From: an uncultured Clostridia bacterium
GTDB lineage: Bacteria; Bacillota; Clostridia; Christensenellales; Pumilibacteraceae
Direction: 5' to 3'
Length of the DNA stretch: 36,081 nucleotides
NCBI GenBank assembly: GCA_947175195.1
Contig: CAMWLQ010000012.1
Location: 1-36,081, forward strand
Part shown: piece by piece, positions 19,696-28,832 of the stretch
Layout of the letters: every line of letters starts with the position of its first letter
How positions within the stretch are numbered: the stretch's first letter is position 1
The notes under the pieces: model-generated
Databases searched by the model: none
The model's input: only the letters and a program-made list of their open reading frames with translations
What the model was told of the DNA's origin: nothing
Position numbers and translations under genes: made by a program

Positions 19696-19724
19696 TTGAC
19701 ATTTATAAAATAAAGTGTTAGAAT
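19696..19724 (+). promoter_or_regulatory. Promoter of the first lipoprotein gene
   Basis: TTGACA at 19696-19701 and TAGAAT at 19719-19724 are 17 bases apart. The leader of about 25 bases contains CGGGAGG before the ATG at 19755. Confidence 0.8.
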
Positions 19725-19754
19725 ATCAGTGAAAGACAATTTTCGGGAGGTCGT

Positions 19755-21770
19755 ATGAAAAAACGACGTTTTGGACTTGTAGCTTTAAGCTTTATCTTTT
19801 CAATATTTATGTGCGTTTGTCTTGTTGCGTGCGGTGGTGACGATGACGGCGTCAATAAAGACGGCAATAAAGACGGGGCAAAGGCGCTTGCCGCGCCCAC
19901 GGTCAATATTGACAGCAACGGCAACGCGACATGGAACGAGGTAACAAACGCAAGCGGTTATGCGTTTAAGATTGACGACGGCACCGAGCAAACCGCCGAG
20001 GAGGGTGAGGTTAAGCTTGAAAACGGGCAGTCCGTCGCGGTAAAAGCCAAGGGCGACGGTGTTGGCTATGTGGATAGCAAATGGTCAACGCCCAAAACGT
20101 ATAGGGCGCCCGCAAACAAGTTGACCGCGCCCGAAAACCTTACGGCTGTAATTGAGGGCACGGACGCGGGCAAGGTAATTTTAAACTGGAACGCGGTACA
20201 GGGCGCCGATTGTTACAAGTATGTTATTAACGGCGATGAGGGGAATGCGGTAACCGTTGATAATAACTCCGCCACGGTTGACCTTTCCGAAATCGACGCG
20301 TCAAGGCTTGATTCGACTTGGACCTTCCAAGTTAAAGCTATCGTTGACGACATGGAAGAAATTGCGGATGACGGCGATTATTCCAACCTTAGCGTTTCAA
20401 GCGAATATTGCGGAGAGGTCGAGTTCGCCATAGCCGACGACGAGATTTACACCGTAGCCGAAATTCTTAAAATTATGAATTACTACGGCGAAAATCTTCC
20501 TACCCGCGACTTTATGATTACGGGTACGATAGAGACGAACGGGGACGGCGACGCCGTGCTTGAAAACGGCTTTACGCTTTTCGGCGATTATGTTCCCGAA
20601 TTGTATTTGGCAATAGACGAAAGACTTGTAGGACTTGACGTAACCGCAATCGGTACGCTTGTTGCGGACGGCACAGTCAAGGGGCTCTCAAGCTATCGTT
20701 CGGTTGATTTTGACGGTATTGCGGAAAACGATAGATACGCGCTTGTAATAGAAACGCTTAACGCTTGGGATATGCTTAAAGAAGATTCCAGGATAATGGG
20801 TGATTTCTATCTGCCGACTAAGCTTTACGGCGTAAATATACTGTGGGACGTGGACGATGACGATACCGGCGCTTTTGCAATGGACGATTACGGCAACGTT
20901 ACCGTTACTTGCCCTGCAAGCGGGGCGGATGATATTCCCGTTATGCTCACTGCATTGTTGTACGTTGATAGCAATCATATGTACGATGAGGACGAGCTTA
21001 CGTTTATGTTTGCAATTACGTCCGACACGCGTATTCAGCTCAACGCGCCCAAAATCAATATCGATCCCAAGACGGGCGTTGCGACGTGGAATAAGATCGA
21101 GCACGCAATCGGATACCGAGTCGTTTATTACGGATTTTCCGTTCCCGGCGATTACTATTCGGATTACGTTTCAAAGGATATTATAATCGCCGCCGAAGAC
21201 AATCGTTCGGTGCAGTTGAAGGATACGTGGTGGATTTCGGTACAGGCGCTCGGGGACGGTATTGTCTATAAGAATAGCGAGGTAGACCCCAAACAGTACA
21301 ATTATTATCCCGAAACAGTAGAGCCCGACGGCACGCCGCTGGAGTTTGATTTGACCAAGCTTACGCAAACAGGCGAGCTTAGCAATGCCAATTATATTTT
21401 CGGTTTGGCATGCGGAAATTCGAGCGTTTTTGTAAGCGCATCGGGTGAGCGCGTCGTGCTTGGCAATGACGATAGTAACGGCGTAGTTACGGGTACGGGG
21501 TTCATCAAAGTCGGCTCGGCAAAGAATAGCGGTAAAATCACGCTTACATTCAACAAAAAGATAACAGGCGTTGTAATTACCGCCCGTCAATGGAATAAAG
21601 ATCAAAAAGATAAAATATCGGTAAACGGCTCCGAGCAGCAAACCGCGAGCAAAAACGACTGGGGCATTATGTACTTTAATTTTACCGCGAACAAGGCGTC
21701 GACAACGGTCGAAATCGACACCGACAACCGAGTGTTCATACAAAGCATAGTAGTTTACGTTGCGGACTGA
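19755..21770 (+). CDS. Secreted lipoprotein with fibronectin/Ig-like modules
   Basis: The 671-residue protein has a type II signal peptide with lipobox LVAC (Cys26), followed by a Gly/Asp-rich linker, so it should be tethered to the outer face of the membrane. Two or three beta modules follow; segments such as APTVNIDSNGNATWNEV (near 47), APENLTAVIEGTDAG with LNWNAVQGADCYKYVI (near 125-155) and APKINIDPKTGVATWNKI (near 437) repeat the same 'x-x-W-N-x-V/I' pattern and look like fibronectin type III or related folds. A central stretch (DFMITGTIETNG to AIGTLVADGTVKGL) resembles an OB-like fold, and the last 120 residues form a separate beta-rich domain. No catalytic motif is visible. It is preceded by a good promoter and followed by its own terminator. 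A role in surface binding is inferred from fold types only. Confidence 0.78.
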   Translation: MKKRRFGLVALSFIFSIFMCVCLVACGGDDDGVNKDGNKDGAKALAAPTVNIDSNGNATWNEVTNASGYAFKIDDGTEQTAEEGEVKLENGQSVAVKAKGDGVGYVDSKWSTPKTYRAPANKLTAPENLTAVIEGTDAGKVILNWNAVQGADCYKYVINGDEGNAVTVDNNSATVDLSEIDASRLDSTWTFQVKAIVDDMEEIADDGDYSNLSVSSEYCGEVEFAIADDEIYTVAEILKIMNYYGENLPTRDFMITGTIETNGDGDAVLENGFTLFGDYVPELYLAIDERLVGLDVTAIGTLVADGTVKGLSSYRSVDFDGIAENDRYALVIETLNAWDMLKEDSRIMGDFYLPTKLYGVNILWDVDDDDTGAFAMDDYGNVTVTCPASGADDIPVMLTALLYVDSNHMYDEDELTFMFAITSDTRIQLNAPKINIDPKTGVATWNKIEHAIGYRVVYYGFSVPGDYYSDYVSKDIIIAAEDNRSVQLKDTWWISVQALGDGIVYKNSEVDPKQYNYYPETVEPDGTPLEFDLTKLTQTGELSNANYIFGLACGNSSVFVSASGERVVLGNDDSNGVVTGTGFIKVGSAKNSGKITLTFNKKITGVVITARQWNKDQKDKISVNGSEQQTASKNDWGIMYFNFTANKASTTVEIDTDNRVFIQSIVVYVAD

Positions 21771-21776
21771 TAAAGC

Positions 21777-21814
21777 AAAACGCGGCGGACGTAATGTTCG
21801 TCGCTTTTTGTTTT
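21777..21814 (+). terminator. Terminator of the first lipoprotein gene (twin of 23107-23137)
   Basis: GCGGCGGAC and GTTCGTCGC pair (with G-U pairs) around a five-base loop, followed by TTTTTGTTTT. The same arms and tail recur after the second lipoprotein gene. Confidence 0.8.
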
Positions 21815-21826
21815 ACGGCATTTTAT

Positions 21827-21855
21827 TTGACTTTTTTATGAATTTTTGATATAGT
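21827..21855 (+). promoter_or_regulatory. Promoter of the structured RNA / second lipoprotein gene
   Basis: TTGACT at 21827-21832 and TATAGT at 21850-21855 are 17 bases apart. The predicted start, near 21862, coincides with the first base of the long hairpin. Confidence 0.75.
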
Positions 21856-21861
21856 ATAACT

Positions 21862-21997
21862 GCGACACAATTTAATAAACTATCAGGAGTGCTGTTTGCC
21901 AAATAGTACTTCCATTTCTCCTGTTAGTTGAGAATTGTGTCGCAACAATTATGGAGTGTACTGCTGGAGTGCGTTCCGTAATCGGAACGCATTTTTT
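21862..21997 (+). ncRNA. Unclassified structured RNA ending in an intrinsic terminator, upstream of the LRR lipoprotein gene
   Basis: From the predicted transcription start the RNA folds into a long hairpin. The outer helix is 21862-21872 with 21933-21943 (11 bp, perfect). The middle helix is 21878-21889 with 21918-21929 (12 positions, one mismatch), and the inner helix pairs GTGCTGTTT with AAATAGTAC around a three-base loop. Bases 21905-21915 can instead pair with 21951-21962, outside the hairpin, giving about ten pairs that would form a pseudoknot or an alternative fold. A nine-base GC-rich hairpin (21970-21991) plus six T forms an intrinsic terminator that ends just before the AGGAG of the next gene. 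It could be a stand-alone small RNA or a cis-acting attenuator. I do not recognise a known riboswitch or RNA class. A relic of an inverted-repeat element is an alternative. Confidence 0.6.
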
Positions 21998-22008
21998 AGG
22001 AGACAAGA

Positions 22009-23088
22009 ATGAAAAGAGCGTTTAAAACAAAAAGACTGTGGCTTGATATAGTCGCAATGCTAATCGTTGTTTTGTGTGCCGTATGCTTTGTTGCTTGCGG
22101 TGATAACCACACGCACAGTTATGTTGACTATGTGTATAATGATGACGCAACGTGCGTAGCGGACGGTACGGAAACGGGCAAGTGCAAATATTGCGACAAA
22201 ACCCATACGCGTAAGTCCGAAAGTCATCCTGCGACGGGAGAACATGAGTATTTTCAATACTTATGCTATGATTGCAATAAGATAGATCCCGCCGCGCCGT
22301 ACACGGAAGGTCTTGAATACACCGAAATAAAGGATAATGAACAAACAGTAGGTTATAGTGTTACGGGTCGTGGTAACACGGGGTATAACAAATATATCAA
22401 GATTCCGAGCGAATATAACGGATTGCCCGTGACGACGATTGGAAATGAGGCATTTTCGGGTAGCGCTATGTTGTCAGTAATGATACCGGATTCAGTCACG
22501 AGTATAGGTGACGGCGCATTTGCCTCTTGCTATATGTTAAATGGCGTAGATATACCGAATTCAGTCACGTATATCGGATTATGGGCATTCCAAAATTGCT
22601 CCCAATTAATTGATGTGACTATACCGAATTCGGTTACGACAGTCGGTTGGAAAGCGTTTGATTGCATGCGATTGAAATACACGGAATACAAAAATGGATT
22701 ATATTTGGGCAATGCGGATAATCCGTATTACGTTTTGATCAGTGTCAAAAATGAATCTGTTTCGTCTTTCGTCATTAATGGTAATACTAAAATTATTGCG
22801 GATTTGGCATTTAAGTATTGTAGATCATTGACCGCCGTAAAGATACCTGATTCGGTCACTAATATGGGCAGGGGAACATTCTATTCGTGTAAATCTTTGA
22901 AGACTGTGAATATAGGCAGCTCCGTTACCGATATAGGGGAATACGTATTTCGTTATTGCAACAGTTTAAAGAATGTCGGTTTTAACGGAACAACGGTGCA
23001 GTGGGAATCTATTCCCAAGAGTGATACGTGGAATTTCGGTAGCGCAATCAAAACCGTCGTATGCACTGACGGCAAGATAACGTTATAG
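22009..23088 (+). CDS. BspA-type leucine-rich repeat lipoprotein
   Basis: The 359-residue protein has a lipoprotein signal peptide with lipobox FVAC (Cys30). A small Cys/His module follows (about residues 34-92: ATCVADGTETGKCKYC, then GEHEY and CYDC), a type often seen ahead of surface repeats in gut Bacillota. From about residue 140 there are several BspA-type (LRR_5) repeats of the form IPDSVTSIGDGAFASCxxL. Such repeats occur in surface and adhesion proteins; ligand binding is inferred. AGGAG lies six bases before the ATG, immediately after the terminator of the upstream structured RNA, so expression depends on readthrough of that terminator or an unseen promoter. The terminator after the gene matches that of the preceding lipoprotein gene. 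Confidence 0.85.
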   Translation: MKRAFKTKRLWLDIVAMLIVVLCAVCFVACGDNHTHSYVDYVYNDDATCVADGTETGKCKYCDKTHTRKSESHPATGEHEYFQYLCYDCNKIDPAAPYTEGLEYTEIKDNEQTVGYSVTGRGNTGYNKYIKIPSEYNGLPVTTIGNEAFSGSAMLSVMIPDSVTSIGDGAFASCYMLNGVDIPNSVTYIGLWAFQNCSQLIDVTIPNSVTTVGWKAFDCMRLKYTEYKNGLYLGNADNPYYVLISVKNESVSSFVINGNTKIIADLAFKYCRSLTAVKIPDSVTNMGRGTFYSCKSLKTVNIGSSVTDIGEYVFRYCNSLKNVGFNGTTVQWESIPKSDTWNFGSAIKTVVCTDGKITL

Positions 23089-23106
23089 CTATTGATAATA
23101 CGTTTA

Positions 23107-23137
23107 GCGGCGGACTAAGTTCGTCGCTTTTTGTTTT
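23107..23137 (+). terminator. Terminator of the LRR lipoprotein gene
   Basis: GCGGCGGAC and GTTCGTCGC pair around a three-base loop and are followed by TTTTTGTTTT. The arms and tail are identical to those at 21782-21814; only the loop differs. Confidence 0.8.
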
Positions 23138-23185
23138 GCGGAAAATTCGTTTGGGCAAAATTATATTTGTGATAGGTGTAGGTAA

Positions 23186-23215
23186 TTGACATGCTGTCGA
23201 AATTTGTGGTATAAT
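23186..23215 (+). promoter_or_regulatory. Promoter of uvrB-uvrA
   Basis: TTGACA at 23186-23191 and TATAAT at 23210-23215 are 18 bases apart. No GAAC-N4-GTTC (LexA-type) dyad was found around it, so SOS control is not evident. Confidence 0.82.
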
Positions 23216-23246
23216 ATACGGCACGGTATTTGGAGAGAAATAGATT

Positions 23247-25229
23247 ATGGAATTTAAGTTACACAGTCCGTTTAAGCCGACAGGCGACCAGCCCGAGGCG
23301 ATACGGCAATTAGCGGAAGGAATAGAGGACGGGCTCGCTGCGCAGGTGTTAAAGGGCGTTACGGGCAGCGGCAAAACGTTCACTATGGCAAACGTAATCG
23401 AGCGCGTACAGCGCCCGACGCTTGTGCTTGCGCACAACAAAACGCTTGCCGCGCAGCTGTGCAACGAGTTTCGCGAGTTCTTTCCCGAAAACCGCGTGGA
23501 GTTTTTTGTCAGCTACTACGATTACTATCAGCCCGAGGCGTACCTGCCGTCAACCGATACGTATATCGAAAAGGATTTGGCAATCAATGACGAAATAGAT
23601 AAGCTGCGCCACAGCGCGACCTGTTCGCTGCACGAGCGGCGTGACACCATTGTTGTCGCGTCGGTGTCATGCATTTACGGCTTGGGCGCGCCCGAGGAAT
23701 ACTATAGGCTCGCTTTGTCAGTTCGTCCCGGTGATATAATGACGCGCGACGCGCTTATATCGCGGCTTATAGATATTAACTACAAGCGCAACGATCTTGC
23801 GCCCGAGCGCACCAACTTTCGCGTGCGCGGCGATACCGTGGATATTTTTCCCGCAAGTATGTCCGAGCACGGTATACGCGTGGAGTTTTTCGGCAACGAG
23901 ATAGACGGCGTCAGCGAGTTCGACATAGTGTCGGGCAATATAGTGTCGCGCCTGTCGCACGCGGCGGTTTTTCCAGCCAGCCACTATGCGGTAGAGCATG
24001 ACAAAATGCTTGGCGCAATCGAGCAAATAGAACGCGATTGCGAGGAACAGGTTAAGTTCTTTACCGACAACCACAAGCTTATCGAGGCGCAGCGCATAGG
24101 CGAGCGCGTGCGGTACGACGTGGAAATGATGAAGGAAATAGGGTACTGCTCGGGTATAGAAAACTACTCGCGTTACTTTGACGGGCGTAGGGCGGGTGAG
24201 CCGCCGTTCACGCTGCTCGACTACTTTCCCGACGATTTTATAATCTTTATAGACGAAAGTCACATGACAATACCGCAGCTCCGCGCAATGTACAACGGCG
24301 ATAAGGCGCGCAAAACCGCGCTTGTGGATTACGGCTTTCGCTTGCCTGCGGCGTTCGACAACCGTCCGCTCAAGTTCGACGAGTTTCGCACGCGAATAAA
24401 GCAAGCAATATACGTGTCGGCAACACCCGCGCCGTATGAGCTGGAACTCACGGGCGGGCGATACGTAAACCAGTTGATTCGTCCTACGGGGCTGTTAGAC
24501 CCGCCTGTGACCGTCAAGCCCACCAAAGGGCAAATAGACGACTTGCTTACCGAAATAAAAGACACGGTGGAAAAGGGCGGGCGCGTGCTTGTAACTACGC
24601 TTACCAAGCGAATGTCGGAAAGCCTTGCCGATTATCTTGCCGAGCAGGGCGTAAAGGTCAAGTATTTGCACAGCGATATAGACACAATGGAGCGGGTGAC
24701 GATTGTCAACAGCCTGCGCCGCGGCGACTACGACGTCGTGGTCGGCATCAACCTTTTGCGCGAGGGCTTGGATATTCCCGAGGTGCAGCTTGTGGCTATA
24801 CTCGACGCGGACAAGGAAGGCTTTTTGCGGTCGGAAACCTCGCTTATACAAACTATAGGCAGGGCGGCTCGAAACAGCGAAAGCCGCGTCATTATGTACG
24901 GCGACGTTATAACCAACTCTATGCAACGCGCGATTGACGAAACGCAAAACCGTAGAACGGTGCAAATGCGTTATAACGAGCAAAACGGCATAGTGCCCAA
25001 AACAATAATCAAGGCTATCAAAAACACGATAGAGATTACCGCCAAGCAGTCTAAGGTAGAGCTTAAAGACATTAACAAGGAAATGGACAGGCTGCGCGCG
25101 CTTATGGCGACTGCAAGCAAGGAACTCGACTTTGAATCGGCAATACAGTACCGCGACAAAATTGCCGAGCTGCGCGACCTGCAGCGCGACATGGCAAAAA
25201 AGAACGCATTACGCAACAAAAAATCGTAA
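23247..25229 (+). CDS. uvrB: Excinuclease ABC subunit B
   Basis: UvrB is the damage-verifying helicase-like subunit of nucleotide excision repair. The 660-residue length is standard. Visible landmarks are the Walker A GVTGSGKT near residue 39, the beta-hairpin [12 protein letters not shown] near 92, the Walker B DESH near 338, the SATPAPYE segment near 392, helicase motif [11 protein letters not shown] near 539, and a C-terminal UVR motif (about 620-655) that binds UvrC. The ATG at 23247 follows TTGGAGAG. It is followed after 33 bases by uvrA, so the two are cotranscribed. Confidence 0.97.
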   Translation: MEFKLHSPFKPTGDQPEAIRQLAEGIEDGLAAQVLKGVTGSGKTFTMANVIERVQRPTLVLAHNKTLAAQLCNEFREFFPENRVEFFVSYYDYYQPEAYLPSTDTYIEKDLAINDEIDKLRHSATCSLHERRDTIVVASVSCIYGLGAPEEYYRLALSVRPGDIMTRDALISRLIDINYKRNDLAPERTNFRVRGDTVDIFPASMSEHGIRVEFFGNEIDGVSEFDIVSGNIVSRLSHAAVFPASHYAVEHDKMLGAIEQIERDCEEQVKFFTDNHKLIEAQRIGERVRYDVEMMKEIGYCSGIENYSRYFDGRRAGEPPFTLLDYFPDDFIIFIDESHMTIPQLRAMYNGDKARKTALVDYGFRLPAAFDNRPLKFDEFRTRIKQAIYVSATPAPYELELTGGRYVNQLIRPTGLLDPPVTVKPTKGQIDDLLTEIKDTVEKGGRVLVTTLTKRMSESLADYLAEQGVKVKYLHSDIDTMERVTIVNSLRRGDYDVVVGINLLREGLDIPEVQLVAILDADKEGFLRSETSLIQTIGRAARNSESRVIMYGDVITNSMQRAIDETQNRRTVQMRYNEQNGIVPKTIIKAIKNTIEITAKQSKVELKDINKEMDRLRALMATASKELDFESAIQYRDKIAELRDLQRDMAKKNALRNKKS

Positions 25230-25262
25230 CGAAAAATATTCGCATTTACCGACGGAGATAAC

Positions 25263-28067
25263 ATGGACGATAAAAACGAAATAGTCATAAAGGGCGCGCG
25301 TGCGCACAACCTTAAAAACGTGAGCCTATCCGTGCCCAAAAATAAACTTGTTGTGTTTACGGGCGTGTCGGGCAGCGGCAAAACCTCGCTTGCATTCGAC
25401 ACCATATTCGCCGAGGGACAGCGCAGGTACGTCGAGTCGCTCTCGTCGTATGCGCGTATGTTTTTGGGGCAAATGGACAAGCCCGACGTGGACAGCATTG
25501 ACGGACTTTCTCCCGCCATATCAATCGACCAAAAAACGACGGGGCGTAATCCGCGTTCCACCGTAGGTACTGTCACGGAGATTTACGACTACATGCGCCT
25601 TTTGTTTGCGCGTGTGGGCGACGTTTACTGCTACAACTGCGGTGCGGAAATTCATCAGCAGTCGGTGGACGAGATTGTCGACAAAATCATGGCGCTGCCG
25701 CAGGGTAGTAGGGTTATGATTATCTCGCCGGTGGTGCGCGGCAAAAAGGGCGAGTATTCCAAAATGTTCGAGGACTTTAAAAGGTCGGGATATTCGCGCT
25801 TGCGCGTGGACGGAATCATCTACGGTATCGACGAACAAATCAAGCTCGACAAAAATTCCAAGCATGATATTTCGGTCGTTATAGACAGGCTTGTGATTGA
25901 ACAGGGCATACAGCAGCGCCTTACCGATTCGGTGGAAACTGCAATCAAGCTTTCGGACGGGCTTGTCATAGCGTTTTACGACGACAAGGAAATACTGTTC
26001 AACACGCAATACACTTGCGGCAACTGCGGGCTTTCGCTGTCGGAGGTAGAGCCGCGCCTGTTTTCGTTCAACTCGCCGTTCGGCGCGTGTCCCACGTGCG
26101 GCGGCTTGGGCTTTCTTTCTAAGGTCGATCCCGATTTGCTGTTCTTCGGCGATTCGTCCATTGCCGATTTGTTGGACGGCGGACAGCTCGATTCCACGCA
26201 ACACTTTGAGCAATGCCTTGCGGCGCTTGCCAAAAAGTACGATTTTTCGCTTAAGACCCCGTTCAAAAAGCTGGACAAAAAGGTGCGGGACATCATTCTT
26301 TACGCCAAGGACGAGCCGCTTGTTGTGGAATATACGACGGGACACTATCACCGCAGCGAACGCATTGCATACGAGGGCATGGTTACGTTTTTGGAACGCC
26401 GCCTTGCCGAAACGACAAGTGACGGCGTGCGCTGGCGCATAGGCAGGTTTACCAACTCTCAGCCCTGTCCCGACTGCGGCGGCAAGCGACTCAAAAAAGA
26501 AGCATTGTCCGTGCGTATAGGCGGCAAAAATATAGACGAGCTGTGCGCAATGCCCGTCAAGTATTTGTACAAATTCTTTGCCGATTTGGAGCTGTCCGAT
26601 TCTAAAGCTATTATCGCCGAGCGCGTGCTCAAGGAAATCCGCACTCGGCTGGAATTTTTGATGAACGTCGGTTTGGAATATCTTACCTTGTCGCGGTCGG
26701 CGCAAACATTGTCGGGCGGCGAGGCGCAGCGTATAAGGCTGGCAACGCAAATAGGCTCGGGGCTTTCGGGCGTGCTGTACATTTTGGACGAGCCGAGCAT
26801 AGGCCTGCACCAGTGCGACAACGCTAAGCTTATCGGTACGCTCAAGAATTTGCGCGACCTCGGCAATACGCTGATAGTTGTCGAGCACGACGAGGACACT
26901 ATGCGCTCCGCCGACCACATTGTGGATATAGGACCGGGCGCGGGTATTCATGGCGGAAACGTTGTAGCGCAAGGCGGTATGGACGATATTATCGCCTCGG
27001 GCTCGGTAACAGGCAAATTCTTATCGGGCGAGCGCAAGATACGAACGCCCGAAAACCGCCGACTTTCGGACGAATATATCACCATACGCGGCGCGGCGGA
27101 AAATAATTTGCAAAATATTACCGTCAAAATCCCGCTGGGCGTGTTCAACGTGATTACGGGCGTGTCGGGCAGCGGCAAATCGTCGCTTATCAACCAAACG
27201 CTTTATCCCGCGGCTGCAAACCGTTTTAACGCCGTAAAGCAGCGCGTAGGCAAGTGCGACGGCATTGACGGGCTGGAAAAAATAGACAAGGTAATCAATA
27301 TCGACCAAAGCCCCATAGGCAGGACGCCGCGGTCAAACCCCGCCACGTATACTGGCGCAATGTCCACCATACGCGACTTGTTTGCCGATCTTCCCGCCGC
27401 CAAGGAACGCGGCTACGGCTCGGGACGGTTTTCGTTCAACGTTCGCGGCGGCAGGTGCGAAAACTGCGAGGGCGACGGCATAATCCGCATAGAGATGAAC
27501 TTCTTGCCCGACGTGTACGTGCCGTGCGACGTGTGCCACGGCAAGCGATTCAATCGCGAAACGTTGCAGGTAAAATACCGCGACAAATCAATCGCCGACG
27601 TTTTGGATATGACGATTGAGGAAAGCTATGAGTTTTTCAAGAATATTCCGTCGCTCAAGCGCAAGCTGGGCACGCTTTTGGACGTAGGACTGGGCTACGT
27701 CAAGCTCGGTCAGCCCGCCACAACGCTTTCGGGCGGCGAGGCGCAACGCGTCAAGCTTGCCACCGAATTGTCCAAGGTGTCAACAAACAGCACGCTGTAC
27801 GTGCTGGACGAGCCTACAACGGGCTTGCACTCCGCCGACGTCGAGCGGCTTATAGACATACTTTCGCGGCTTGTGGACAACGGCAACACCGTAGTTGTGA
27901 TAGAGCATAACTTGGACGTAATCAAATGCGCCGACCACATAATAGACTTGGGACCGGACGGCGGCGACGGCGGCGGGCTTGTAGTAGCAAGCGGCACGCC
28001 CGAGCGCGTAGCGCAAGTTGAGCAAAGCAAGACCGGACAGTATTTAAAAGGTTTGTTGGGTAAGTAA
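25263..28067 (+). CDS. uvrA: Excinuclease ABC subunit A
   Basis: UvrA is the ATP-binding damage sensor of nucleotide excision repair. The 934-residue protein has two ABC ATPase halves with Walker A motifs (GVSGSGKTS near residue 34 and GVSGSGKSS near 635) and two LSGGEAQR signatures (near 482 and 822). Zinc-binding Cys pairs are present at CYNCG, CGNCG, CPTCG, CPDCGG and in the C-terminal CENCEGDG to CDVCHG finger. An ACGGAG ribosome binding site lies just before the ATG. The end of the gene is followed by an unusual terminator hairpin that contains the DUF421 start codon. Confidence 0.97.
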   Translation: MDDKNEIVIKGARAHNLKNVSLSVPKNKLVVFTGVSGSGKTSLAFDTIFAEGQRRYVESLSSYARMFLGQMDKPDVDSIDGLSPAISIDQKTTGRNPRSTVGTVTEIYDYMRLLFARVGDVYCYNCGAEIHQQSVDEIVDKIMALPQGSRVMIISPVVRGKKGEYSKMFEDFKRSGYSRLRVDGIIYGIDEQIKLDKNSKHDISVVIDRLVIEQGIQQRLTDSVETAIKLSDGLVIAFYDDKEILFNTQYTCGNCGLSLSEVEPRLFSFNSPFGACPTCGGLGFLSKVDPDLLFFGDSSIADLLDGGQLDSTQHFEQCLAALAKKYDFSLKTPFKKLDKKVRDIILYAKDEPLVVEYTTGHYHRSERIAYEGMVTFLERRLAETTSDGVRWRIGRFTNSQPCPDCGGKRLKKEALSVRIGGKNIDELCAMPVKYLYKFFADLELSDSKAIIAERVLKEIRTRLEFLMNVGLEYLTLSRSAQTLSGGEAQRIRLATQIGSGLSGVLYILDEPSIGLHQCDNAKLIGTLKNLRDLGNTLIVVEHDEDTMRSADHIVDIGPGAGIHGGNVVAQGGMDDIIASGSVTGKFLSGERKIRTPENRRLSDEYITIRGAAENNLQNITVKIPLGVFNVITGVSGSGKSSLINQTLYPAAANRFNAVKQRVGKCDGIDGLEKIDKVINIDQSPIGRTPRSNPATYTGAMSTIRDLFADLPAAKERGYGSGRFSFNVRGGRCENCEGDGIIRIEMNFLPDVYVPCDVCHGKRFNRETLQVKYRDKSIADVLDMTIEESYEFFKNIPSLKRKLGTLLDVGLGYVKLGQPATTLSGGEAQRVKLATELSKVSTNSTLYVLDEPTTGLHSADVERLIDILSRLVDNGNTVVVIEHNLDVIKCADHIIDLGPDGGDGGGLVVASGTPERVAQVEQSKTGQYLKGLLGK

Positions 28068-28110
28068 ATAATATACGCCGACAAAAGAATAATCTTTATA
28101 ATCAAAAATC

Positions 28111-28141
28111 ATACTACGAATATCATGTTCGTAGTATTTTT
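28111..28141 (+). terminator. Hairpin with T-run after uvrA, with the DUF421 start codon in its loop
   Basis: ATACTACGAA (28111-28120) and TTCGTAGTAT (28128-28137) form a perfect ten-base stem with a seven-base loop, followed by four further T. The loop contains the ATG (28125-28127) of the DUF421 gene. It may be both the uvrA terminator and a 5' hairpin for the next transcript; a TATAAT at 28097-28102 could start that transcript near 28109, but it lacks a clear -35. Confidence 0.65.
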
Positions 28142-28832
28142 AAAATCTATAATTACGTTTTTGGTCGTGTTTTTTGTAATACGGCTTATGGGCAAGCGAC
28201 AAATAGGCGAAATGCAGCCGTTTGAGCTGGTTATCACGCTAATCATAGCCGAGGTGGCGTGCATACCTATGAACGATCCGTATATACCGCTGTATTACGG
28301 ATTGATACCCATTTTTACGCTGGCGACGTTGCACATTGTGCTGTCGTTTATTTCGCGCAAGTCGGTAAAGGTGCGAAAGCTACTAAGCGGTAACAGCCTT
28401 ATCGTAATCGACAAGTCTGGTATCAACTACAAAAACATGCAAAAGATGAATATGAACATAGACGATCTTATCGAGGCGGTGCGCACTGCGGGCTACGTCG
28501 ATTTTTCGCAAATCGCCTATGCTATATTCGAAACCAACGGTCAGCTTTGCGTGGTGGAAAAGGAGCAGCCGCAGGGAGGGGAAGAAAGCAAAGAGCCGCA
28601 AAAGACGTTGTTGCCATTGGAGCTGGTTGTAGACGGAAAGTATAATGCGCACAACCTTGCGCTTTCGGGCACCGACCAGTCGGAAATCCTGCGCGTGCTG
28701 GACGAGAACAAGCTGCGGCTCAGCGACATATTGTACGCCGACGTTCGTCAGGACGGAAACGCGTACTTTGCGCCTAAGTATAAGCCCGCGTTTTGCTGCC
28801 CGATAACAATAAACGGGGGAAATAACTGGTGA
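28125..28832 (+). CDS. DUF421 family membrane protein
   Basis: The 235-residue protein matches the DUF421 (YetF/YrbG-like) family. It has three N-terminal membrane helices with the family hallmark RLMGKRQIGEMQPFEL (about residues 20-35), then a cytoplasmic part with KVRKLLSGNSLIVIDKSGIN and NMNIDDLIEAVRTAGY. Members are linked to spores or stress in Bacillota, but no biochemical role is established here. The ATG at 28125 gives the expected distance to the RLMGKRQ motif, but there is no Shine-Dalgarno sequence and the codon lies in a hairpin loop. The last codons overlap the start of the DUF4363 gene, a pairing common in Clostridia. Confidence 0.88.
   Translation: MFVVFLKSIITFLVVFFVIRLMGKRQIGEMQPFELVITLIIAEVACIPMNDPYIPLYYGLIPIFTLATLHIVLSFISRKSVKVRKLLSGNSLIVIDKSGINYKNMQKMNMNIDDLIEAVRTAGYVDFSQIAYAIFETNGQLCVVEKEQPQGGEESKEPQKTLLPLELVVDGKYNAHNLALSGTDQSEILRVLDENKLRLSDILYADVRQDGNAYFAPKYKPAFCCPITINGGNNW

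Noticed and set aside
21862-21943. Bacterial SRP RNA, 6S RNA or c-di-GMP riboswitch as the identity of the hairpin
   Set aside because: The SRP GGAAGGAAGCA-type loop, the open 6S central bubble and the c-di-GMP core sequences are not present.
23160-23246. SOS (LexA) operator at uvrB
   Set aside because: No GAAC-N4-GTTC dyad or close variant was found; the same holds for recX and the kinase-dinB promoter.
25521-26972. Antisense open frame of 483 codons opposite uvrA
   Set aside because: uvrA is unambiguous on the plus strand; the antisense product shows no recognisable motif.
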